A stretch of 64,000 bases of DNA, from contig OW203773.1 of the NCBI GenBank assembly GCA_934045905.1, positions 19,703,246 to 19,767,245 of the forward strand, read 5' to 3'. The DNA comes from Leuctra nigra. Its lineage: Eukaryota > Arthropoda > Insecta > Plecoptera > Leuctridae. The number at the start of each line of letters is the position of its first letter. Position 1 is the first letter of the stretch. The notes under the pieces are model-generated. The model was not told where the DNA came from and searched no databases. It saw only the letters and a program-made list of their open reading frames with translations. A program made the translations under genes and the position numbers. Positions 1 to 10,600 of this stretch are shown here, one piece after another.

Positions 1-243
1 ATTACATCTGATCATTCTATAACCAGGTATGTCAATTTCTTTGTCATATATCTTATCATTTACATGAGTTTCCCCAATGCCTATTAAAATCGGATTTATT
101 TTCTTAATGTAAGTTAGAATTTCATAATAGTTCTTTGTTAAACTTTGAGCATTTAAATGTATGATATCTGTATCTGCATGCTCTGCATTATCTATTAATG
201 TAATAGCTTCTATACTACTGCTCGGCAAGCCATCCTTTAGTTG
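1..243 (-). CDS. LINE ORF2 N-terminus (APE-type endonuclease), partial, in frame with ORF1
   Basis: Reading on from the ORF1 stop in the same frame gives 81 open codons to the window edge. The stretch IIHLNAQSLTKNYYEIL followed by ILIGIGETHVNDKIY matches the start of an apurinic-like endonuclease domain, with the conserved Asn and the catalytic Glu (GETH) in place. No ATG precedes the domain: the first Met after the stop is in GYRMIRC, beyond the catalytic Glu. Translation therefore cannot begin at an AUG of its own upstream of the domain. Readthrough of the TAG, or reinitiation at a non-AUG codon, is the simplest reading. Confidence 0.7.
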
Positions 244-246
244 CTA
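238..246 (-). promoter_or_regulatory. Candidate stop-codon readthrough signal TAG CAA CTA
   Basis: On the minus strand the ORF1 stop at 246-244 is followed by CAA CTA, again UAG-CAR-YYA, and the frame runs open into the ORF2 endonuclease. Confidence 0.6.
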
Positions 247-1197
247 CATTTTTTGTTTGGACAGGTCATTTTTTATTTTTACGTAATAAGAGCAGTTAAG
301 GTCACTGGCTTCATGCACCGTGCTAATATCTAGCTTGCATCTACCTTTATATCTAATACAATTTATACAGTTCATGATTTCCTCTTCGCAGACACGAATG
401 TTATGCGGTCCTGCGCAAAACTCGCACACCATTTCACCTCGACACTCTCTAGCGATGTGTCCATAACGTTGGCACTGAAAACAGCGCTTAATACGCACAT
501 ATTTGGGAGCTACTGCACTACTCACTTCATTTTGCACTTTACCGACGTTTTTCCACTTATCACGCTGCATTTGTTGATAGTTATTTATCTGTTGCCCATG
601 TGAATGAGCGTCATCGTTGCTATGGTGCTGATGCGGCTCGAATTCAGGAATTTCGCCGTCATTCGTGATGACCTCCTCGCCTGTTGTTGGTTTTCTTCTC
701 CGGTGATCTCGCTGAGGCGATGCGCTGGTATTTCTGCCGCCAAGGACAATGCGTTCCTTGTTGACATCGCCGACATCGGGATTGCGATGAACGGGTATAA
801 CTCCCGCCAAGGTCAATTCGTGCTCCACTGTAGTCGAGATTTCTTCTTTTAGCTTCAACTCTAATTGATCTATTTTATCTCGTTGCAGTTGAGTAATATA
901 TTCTAGATCGGATATTCTTTTTCTTAACAGATTGTTTTCTCTTATTAAGAAATCCACATCACTCTGAGGCATTTGCTCAGACAGAGGCAAATTACGTACT
1001 ATAACACTATTGTCCTCGGTAAAACTTAAGTCAATACTTTTTAAATCGTCGAATATTTCGATAATTTCACGAACACTTTTATTTTTGTCCTCATTGTCAA
1101 CAACGGTACCATCCAAACTTGGCACAGTTTTCCTAGATCTCGTAACAACATTCGTCATTACCACTACTGAAAGGAACTTGTTTCGCGGAGCTATCAA
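244..1197 (-). CDS. LINE ORF1 gag-like protein with CCHC zinc knuckles
   Basis: A 317-aa nucleic-acid-binding protein of the kind that packages LINE RNA. Seen in the sequence: a hydrophilic N-terminus, a heptad-like stretch at about residues 85-120 (ENNLLRKRISDLEYITQLQR) consistent with a coiled coil, an acidic and His-rich linker, then a Cys/His cluster near the C-terminus with CFQCQRYGHIAREC as a clear CX2CX4HX4C knuckle followed by CEFCAGPHNIRVC and CINC. The stop codon is TAG at 246-244, followed directly and in the same frame by CAA CTA and an open ORF2. The chosen start is the first ATG; an internal Met at residue 14 is possible. Function is inferred from the family. Confidence 0.75.
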   Translation of the reverse strand: MIAPRNKFLSVVVMTNVVTRSRKTVPSLDGTVVDNEDKNKSVREIIEIFDDLKSIDLSFTEDNSVIVRNLPLSEQMPQSDVDFLIRENNLLRKRISDLEYITQLQRDKIDQLELKLKEEISTTVEHELTLAGVIPVHRNPDVGDVNKERIVLGGRNTSASPQRDHRRRKPTTGEEVITNDGEIPEFEPHQHHSNDDAHSHGQQINNYQQMQRDKWKNVGKVQNEVSSAVAPKYVRIKRCFQCQRYGHIARECRGEMVCEFCAGPHNIRVCEEEIMNCINCIRYKGRCKLDISTVHEASDLNCSYYVKIKNDLSKQKM

Positions 1198-1669
1198 ACA
1201 CGACCTGCCTCGACCACTGCCAATATATCACAAATTAAGGTAATAATTACAGAATCGTCACCAGATAGTGCGTCAATAGATAAAGTGAGTGTGTAGACGT
1301 GCTAAAGTGAGACGTCATTTAAATGTATGTTTAACATACTATATTAAAGTGAGCGTGTAGAAGGGGTACAAAAGAGATTCTAAAAATATTCAATGCTGCC
1401 AACAGTCAACACTAAACCCCCAGAAATCATAAGTTCCAAATAGTTCACCAAAGTCCTGAGAGATGACACTACAAGCACTGTTTGAACATAATATTCCGCA
1501 GGACGTGTATGTCACGTCTAACCGCCTGAGGGACGAAATTTAGAGGGCGCACGGAGTACATCGAACCGGCTTGAGAGGTTAAGTAATGTGAAGAGTAAAA
1601 TTTAAAAAAAAAACACTTTAAACTGCCCTGCAACTAGGCCAATGGCCACGGACGATGACGACGCCTTAC

Positions 1670-4600
1670 CTTGCCCTTGCGGACGCAGAGAGCGGCTTGG
1701 AGTCGGTCCTCGGTGAGCAGCGGCCCGATGATCTTCTGCACCAGCGCGGGTTTGTCAACGCAACTGGACTTAGCGTCGGCCAGGGGGTTGTCCGCGTCCT
1801 CCAGTTGCATCAGCAGCAGGTACATCTGCAAGCAGACATTCTGTTTGTAACAACCTTCTCCTGCACTCGCTCGGGATACAACTTGCGACTATACAGCCTG
1901 ACAGTTACAGTAGCCTTTATCTCGAAAATAGTAAGAATATGAGAAAAAAACAGTAAGACAGAATAATACAAATAATTAGTAACTAATATTTTTTAAATGC
2001 AAACTTTGAGAAGTGAAAAATAAACCCAAAGAAGAACAGGTGGGATTATTTTACAGATTCGAAATTATAGACATTTTCTTTCAAAAATTCAAAGTAGTAG
2101 GTACTACCTACTTTAAATGTGGAACACTATATTTTCAACATTGAATCAAATATCTGCAGCCATTTGTTGATAATTCAAAATGTTAGGTAGAAAATTAATT
2201 GTCCAACGCCTCATGCACTGCAGAAGTTGCCTTCACACGTAGATATTTGCCCTCAACACCACAATTCGACACTAAAAGTTGCAAAACGCCACCTAGCGGA
2301 AAAAGTCAGCATCTATACCACGAGTACTTGTGCACATGCGCACAGGGCGGGTTCAGCCAAGTCAATTAGATGTCAATCGTAACGAGTTCAGTAAAAGTTA
2401 TAATTACATCGCGAAATAAACAGAAATTGATGAATACCTTAGTGTCAACAATCAAATACATTCTTGTGAAAACGAGTTGTCTTTTCACCAAAAATCACCA
2501 TTTGACAGATTAAAATTGTTTTTCTCACGGCCTTCTGAACACATATTTTTCTTGACGCATCGTTCAAACAACTGCAATCTGTCAAATGCTGCTTTTGGTG
2601 AATAGGCAACTCGTTTTCACAAGAATTTGAATGAATGTGTGCTGTAATAACATATGCCAATTGTATTTGATTGTTGACACTGAGGTAAGCATCAATTTCT
2701 GTTACTTCGCGATAACGAAATCGCGAAACTTCTTTTTTACTGAACTCGTTACGATTTACATCTAAGTGACTTGTATGTAAAAGTACGCACGCGCTGGGAT
2801 TGTACTCGCGGGAGCGTCCATCTTATATTTACTAGCGCATTCTCTAGGTACTTTTAGCGTCGAATACCGTGTGCTAATGGACAGAATCCAGTAGACTCTG
2901 GACAGTAGATGTAAAATTTCCAGAAATAATTTCATGAGCAAAAATAGTTGGAACCTAAATCAGAGCATAGATCAGAGATCAGAGATCATATAAAATAAAA
3001 ATATCTATAACAAACGATCTGTGAATTGCAAAAATTAAGGATGGCCATGGTCTACCTAATTAGTAATTAATCATTTCTTAAATGTTATCTGTGAGAAGTG
3101 AAATGGAAGCCAAAAGAGGAAGAGGTCGGACCATTGCAGAAATTTAAACAGATAATTCTTTTCAAATAATTTTCAAATAATTAAATGTACTTTCGACAAT
3201 TCATAAAATGGTAGGTATTTGAAAGAAATGGATTGTCAGAAAAAAATCTAATGGCATCATCCGCTGAAGTCTATGCTAAGTTGAGCTCTGATTTCATTGA
3301 TAATAAAAAGGTTTGATTGTCAATGGACCTGACCAGCAGCCAATCTGTTTCGTTCAAATGCCGTTTTATGATTTGTTGGGTGTACCTACACCTGGCACAA
3401 CAAAAATTGATCATTCAATAAATCTGATTGACTGAAAAATGTTAGATTGCACCATCAGAAGTCAGTCCAAGCGATCTCCTTGTCTCAGTCTAGTAGACTG
3501 TAGGTGATCTCACATTTCAATGATAATAGCAAATAATTGGTATGGAATAATAGGGGTGTGCGAATCCATAATATTTCGAATCGAATCCGAATCCAAATTT
3601 AGATTCGGATTCGATTCGTCAGACGAATCCAGATTCTGAAATATCAAACCCATTCAAATCCTATCAAACCTAGATGTCAATCCTTGATTTTCCCGCGAAA
3701 TTTGAATTTCAAAGTTCTTCAATGCCACCAACTTTCCATAGCGGAATACACTAAGAGGTAATACAGCGCTACCAACCATTGAAGCTGAAAATAACCAGCC
3801 CAACCCATCAATTGCCGCCATTTTCGTGATCATCAATTCGTAAATATTCGTCAGTAACATGGTAAATAATCATCTAAGTTTAGTTTTTAAATTGATTCAA
3901 ACTCATCTTCCACCATAAATATAATCTCCACATTTTATGTGACTGGTACAGTAAACCCTCGTTATTACGAACTTCAATAATTCGAATTTAGGGGTAAATT
4001 CGAACTAGGTGCATGGTCCCAGTGGACAGGATAGGTTTTTACATGTTAAATCATTTTTATAAATCGAATTTTAGGTTAATTCGAAATTCGAACTGAATTT
4101 TGGTCCCAGCCCATGTTATTCCTTGCATACAGTTGTTTAAATTCGAACTTTGCAGAAGGATTGATAAAATAATCGCGAACAAACTACGAAAAGAACAACA
4201 CTCAAAACAAAACACAACCTTCAATGGCATCAAAATGAGATAATCTGGCTTGCGAGGTTGGCCAAACTGCAGTTACAGGTTTGCCAAACCCACTTTTTTG
4301 CAATGGCGGGAATATTCCACAGGCGGGAATATTCAAACTTCATGAAAATGCACACAAATTTTTTTGCAAATTAATTATATATTTCGAACTTTTTTAATTC
4401 GAACTGGGATTTTTTGGGTCCCTTTGAATTCGAATTAACGAGGGTTTACTGTATAATAGAAATTGACAGCATTTTGATGTATGGGAGTCAACCATTTCAC
4501 CTGAATGACCTCCCTAACCATACTTTCATATTTCGATTTTTCCTGTCAGAGAAATTTGATTAAATAAAATAAGATTCGGATTTGGGTTCGGATTCGCGAA

Positions 4601-7600
4601 CCTTTCAAGATTCGATTCGAGATTCGGATTCGAATGAAAAAACCTGGATTCGCACACCCCTAGTATGGAACATGACCAGCAGTCATTCAAATTTGTTTAC
4701 CAATCAATTTTTGTTGTGCCGAAACCGAATCAAATATTCGAAGAATACATTTCTTGATGATTCGCAATGTTTCACTCATCACACCGCTAGTATTTACCTG
4801 CTCGAGCTGCAGCAGCAACTGCTTGACCCTGCGCGAGTCCTTCTGCACGCTCTGCCCGGTGTCCGCCGGCTCGCTGACCACGTCCATGTCGATGATCTTC
4901 CGCGGCGCCGTCACCGAGCCGATCTGCAGCTTGCCGAGGGAGTTCTCGAACTGCAGCGGCGTGTAGGTGCGCTGCTGTTGCCCTGCGCGACACACAACGT
5001 CGTTACACCTCATGCTCGTGCGCAGAACATATGATAAGAGCTCGAGACATTTTGTTGTTGTTAGTGAGTTTTACTGAAAGAAACTCACCGAGCTGCGACA
5101 GGCTGTCTCTCCGCTCCCGGCCGCTTCTGGAATCCGACCGGTTCTTCGGCTTTCGGGATTGGTACACCTGCGAAACACAATGCATTCGTCAGCACAACCC
5201 GGAGGGTTTTACAATATTCTACGAAAGGAACATTCAAAAGCTAACAGATTCACGTGGACCTCAGAAACATCTCTTTAATATAGGTACAATGAAGGTTTGT
5301 AAAACAAAAATCAAACTAGGTACCTATAGGTAAATTACATATGCTAAAATCTGTAGGTACCTATCTCAGAGGTAGAAGGACCACTTAAATGATTGTTGAG
5401 ATAACAATTAATTCTGTCTTTATCCAAAAATATCTGTAATGGTGACATGAGTCATTGTGTAAGAGAATACTTCAATATAACTGTATTTCTTGACATCAGT
5501 CAAATGGCAATTGATAGAGCTTGATTACATCATTACAAATGTAACGGACATTACAGTCTGTTACTTACAGTACCCCAAATGCAGTAGGTAATTATCGTTT
5601 TTAAAACTTATTTAAAAAATACAAACAAAAAGATTGGATTCATCATTGTAATATAAAAATCACCAGGAAAAATCAATCCTACCTATACGTAGGTAGGTAC
5701 TATATTATTGTCGGGCTGGAAAAACCTCTCCAGATCTTGTCGCCTCACCGTGTAGTAGAAGTCGTCCTGGAAGGGCTGCGTCGTGTTCAACTGCAACAGC
5801 TGGATGTTCAACAGCCACTGGATCTCCCTGTTGGACATCAGCCCCTCGTACTCGTCCCGGTGGTGGCCGTTCTCCCGCGGGGGGCCCCTCATCGGCAGGT
5901 GCATGCCGGGCGGCCGCATCATGGGGTGGTAGATGAGGTGCGGCGGCGCCCCGTTCATGCCCATCGGCTAGAGAGAGAGAGAGAGAGAGAGCATTGAGAC
6001 ACTCGTTCTCCCGCGGCGGGCCCCTCATCGGCAGGTGCATGCCGGGCGGCCGCATCATGGGGTGGTAGATGAGGTGCGGCGGCGCCCCGTTCATGCCCAT
6101 CGGCTAGAGAGAGAGAGAGAGAGCATTAAGACACTCGTTCTCCCGCGGCGGGCCCCTCATCGGCAGGTGCATGCCGGGCGGCCGCATCATGGGGTGGTAG
6201 ATGAGGTGCGGCGGCGCCCCGTTCATGCCCATCGGCTAGAGAGAGAGAGAGAGAGAGCATTGAGACACTCGTTCTCCCGCGGCGGGCCTCGCTTCGGCAG
6301 GTGCATGCCGGGCGGCCGCATCATGGGGTGGTAGATGAGGTGCGACGGCGCCCCGTTTATGCCCATCGGCTAGAGAGAGAGAGATAGAACATTGAGACAC
6401 TTGTTCTCCCGCGGGGGGCCTCGCATGCCGGGGGGCCGCATCATGGGGTGGTAGATGAGGTGCGGCGGCGCCCCGTTCATGCCCATCGGCTAGAGAGAGA
6501 GAGGACATTGAGACACTTGTTCTCCCGCGGCGGGCCTCGCATGCCGGGGGGCCGCATCATGGGGTGGTAGATGAGGTGCGGCGGCGCCCCGTTCATGCCC
6601 ATCGGCTAGAGAGAGAGAGGACATTGAGACACTTGTTCTCCCGCGGGGGGCCTCGCATGCCGGGGGGCCGCATCATGGGGTGGTAGATGAGGTGCGGCGG
6701 CGCCCCGTTCATGCCCATCGGCTAGAGAGAGAGAGGACATTGAGACACTTGTTCTCCCGTAGGGGGCCTCGCATGCCGGGGGGCCGCATCATGGGGTGGT
6801 AGATGAGGATGCCCATCGGCTAGAGACATGTCACAACGTTAGGGTGCTGCAAGCGCCAGCGATCTTGCTGCTTGTTAGGGACACTGTTTGGATATGATTA
6901 AAGACGAAATGGGTGGACAAAATTAATTTTTATTTGTGGTTAAATAAAAGACAAATTACTTAGTAATATTCTAGTAGTAGTAGAATTACTAATGTTTTGC
7001 TTTGTTTATTAGTAATTGATTATTAGTGAAAACTGAAAAGTTAGCTTTTTTCTCGTCTCTCTAGGTGCCGTTTAAAAAATATTTTTAAAGAAGTGCTAAG
7101 TAACAACCTTAAGTTCATCCTTGAACAACACACTTGTAAAATTTGAGATCAAATGGTGCTTGGGGTCTCCAATAGTAACCGAAAATTGCAATGTCATAGA
7201 TTTGTGCGGTTTTGTTGAATAACCGGCGCATAATTACTACACAAATAAAAAATAAAAAGTGCTACAAATCTACGATCAGACTGATCTTGTGAACATCCTA
7301 TTAAAGTTACACCTACTTATGAAACATTTTATCTCTCAAATTGCTTCAACGGCCGAATGCTTGTCTGTTGAAACAGAAAGAACGATGGAGCGCGCACTCA
7401 CCGGATACGGGTGCCTGAAGTTCATGTTGTTGCGCTGCATCTGTTGCTGCGCACCGAGCATCATGTGCGGCGGCAGAAACCGCATCATGTTCGGGTGTTG
7501 GCCTTGAACGAAAACAAACATCAGCATCTACGTCGGCGCATCACTGGCCTTCCAATCTAGCACGTAGCCAAGATGATAGAATAGTGGCAGGATAACTTGA

Positions 7601-10600
7601 CCAGAACGTTTGGAATTATTTCATAAGGTACACTCAATACATTTCTAGTAAAGATTGGCAGTAATTCGTGCCAAATTCTATTGGAAAATCAGCAAGATGT
7701 AAATTGTCACGAAAAATCGATATTCAACTCAAGGGCATAATAATCAATTAAATTATTTTATCATTAACGTTTTTAATTAAAATTTCACATCCAATTTCCA
7801 GCATTTTTTATTTCTAATTTCCATTCCGACCAGCGTTCTCGAAGACTAAAACTCCTAAAGACAGATAATTGGCTTATATGCTAAATTAGGCGAGTTCAAA
7901 TATATTGTATGAATAAATGTCGAGTGATGGACCTACCAAATATTAGCGATAAGTTGGGCAATGAAAATGTCTACGTAATGAATCCAAATGGTATTGATTA
8001 CCAACCTCACGAGCAAGTACTCTTTGATTTGAGTACGGGACAACCAATTCAATTGGGCTATCATCCTGGTAATGCCCAGTGCCAACAACCACAGTAAGTT
8101 ATTTCAATATCATAACGTTTAGGTACTTAAGACGGTTTTTGACTTTTGGGTCTCACTCGAAGCCTTTGGTTCAATCAGTCATTGTCGTTGAGACCTTGTA
8201 GGTTGGCTATTCTGCTAGAGCCAATGGCTTATTTCTGTACATTCTCCGCTAGCCACATCGACCCGCTGGCTCACCCATGTGGTGTCGATGGTGCGGATGT
8301 TGATGGTGGAAGTCGAGCATGTGTTGAGGCATCAGCATGGGCCCAAAGTTGCCCGGGCCCGGCGGGGCCCCCCGCATGCCGGGGTGGTGCGGGGGAGGCC
8401 CGTGGTGGGGCCCGTGGTGCGGGAACTCGTTGTGCATGTTTCTGTGCAGAATCACGTCCTGGAACACAATGCAAGTATTGATTGGTTGATTTAGTTAGCT
8501 CTATTAAATGTCAACTTACAACGGATTGTGAGGCACTTGCTACAGGGTTAGATTCACTAAAAGTTTCAACTAGGTTCTACTATGTCTAGGTATTATCTTT
8601 TGATTTAATACCAATTTGTCATGTCCATAGTTTTCTTTCCGTAAGGCAAAAAATCAGAGAAGACGTGGAGGACAGGCAGCAAAGGCGGCAGAAAGTGGAA
8701 GCAGATAAGTGGTGGGAGGACGGGAGGATCTGGAGGGAGCTGGTGGAGAAGTTGGAGGAAGGTGACGAGGATGAAGAAGAGGAGGAGGATGAAACGTCAG
8801 GCCTGGCCAGCCGGTTTGGAAGAGATCCGAGGCCCTAGACCCAGTGGGAGCTCCCACTGTCTGACCTGACAACATTGTCGGAACCAGAAGAAGACTTTTG
8901 AAAAAACATAGGTCCCAGGATATCTTCCAGATTTCTAATTCCATCAAATCGAAAAACCAATAGTTGACAATTATGAATGGTCATTAGAGCTAGTTTTTCA
9001 CTGCGTTTCAACAAAATATTTAGAACCATGGAAAATCATGGAAATGTTACCTACTAGGAAATGTTTTGCCTATGAAACTGGACAAAATCATGATGTTTTA
9101 CGTTGAAGCAGCTAGGAAGGTTTTCTGCTTTATTTTCCAGTTGTCTGTAAGTCCGGGTGGATACGCTGGAGGAGGAGGATTAAGCACATTTTACGATTAA
9201 ACGTAGTAACCGAACTAACCTGCATGTTATGTTGCGGGAACTGCGGCTGTCGGAAGCCGGGGGGGAGTTTGTTCTTGGCCGTGAGATCTCTCTCCACGTC
9301 CTCCAGCCTCAAGGTCGCCGGCGGCCGGCCGATGACCGCGGGGCTCGGGGCCTCGGGCTCGGCGGGCCGCGGCGGAGGGGCCTGGACAACGGGTCGGGCC
9401 TGGGACCGCAGGCCCCGCTCAAGCTCCTCCAACGTGTGGATCTTCTGTAACATAAGTCGAGAATCAAATAGTGTGGGTCTCAGGTAGGTAGTAAATGTTT
9501 TTCAACACATTTATAATTGTACTACCGAGTGCAATATCAAAATGACTTGAAGACAAGCATTAGATGGCAATAGGTAGGTAACTCTTCACAAATGTTCTTT
9601 ACAATATTTATTTTTTATTTTTTATTTTTTATTTTTTTAATGGCGTTACAGGACTGGTAGTCCTACTGCCGCCTCAACAACTCTACTCCATTGACGATGC
9701 GCCATTATATAGGAGGTGAAGTTGGTTGAGGATTCGTAACTTAGGGATGTTAAGCGAGTGAGTAGTTAGCTCCCTGCGCCCTGCTGTTGTTTAACGTCCC
9801 ATCCCAAGGACGGTGTAACGCCCGTCGAGAGACTGATAACAGGTGGAGGGGTGTCGTTACACTAACCCCCAACCACCCCAGTCTCTCTGGCCCAACGGCA
9901 GCAACTGGCAGGACAGAGTTGAATGGTCACCCATCCAACCGCTGACCGCGCTCAATGTTGCTTAACCTCGGTGATCTAACGAGAACCGAGGTATCCATTA
10001 CACCAGCCGTTGGGTTTCTTTACAATACAGCCGATAAATATTTAAATTATGGCCTTCAGGCTTCATGACTTCAAAGAGTTTTAACCTAAACCAAACATGT
10101 TGTACACATTTGCTAAACAAGTAGACTAGACAAAGTGGCAGTTACTGTGATTAATTTCAACTTGATCAGAGAACCCAAGCAAGTGAAATGACACAAAAAC
10201 AGAGACCTCAGCCAAAGGAGACAAAGATTGCGCAAAATGACCTCGCAGTCGACGCACCGTTAAATAATACATTACCAAAAGAGACATTAGCTTCGCTTGA
10301 TAAGGCCAAGAATAACTATTCAAAGAATAACTTTGTACCTACCTATCAGTAATTTATTAGGAAGCTAGGTTGTAATGACTGTTTAACGTCGCACTGTTCT
10401 GCAGCGAGGCTAACGGCGACGGATGAATGATTATAATGATTGGGAGATGATGGTGAAAGATATGTACAAACAAGGAAGGACGGTGGGCAGGAGGCGGTCG
10501 TGGTCTATTAAAGTTCGTTCACGTTTAGAATAGCAAGCCAATATGGCGGCCGTGTACTACTGTAGTCAAGGGAACGTATATGTACACGTCATGTAAATAT

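Larger units (their letters stand above)
1..1600 (-). mobile_element. LINE (non-LTR retrotransposon), 5' half, cut by window edge
   Basis: The minus strand reads ORF1 (1197 down to 244) and then the first 80 codons of ORF2 (240 down to 1). The element therefore continues to the left of the window. ORF1 has a coiled-coil segment and CCHC knuckles; ORF2 opens into an APE-type endonuclease. The 5' boundary upstream of ORF1 (1198 to about 1600) is not recognisable, so the end given is a guess. It lies in an intron of the PAT1 gene, same strand. Clade is not resolved; the Jockey/CR1 group is plausible. Confidence 0.75.

Noticed and set aside
8250..8480. Plus-strand ORFs over 8146-8494
   Set aside because: Shadows of the His/Pro-rich PAT1 exon on the minus strand, which has matching splice sites and phases.
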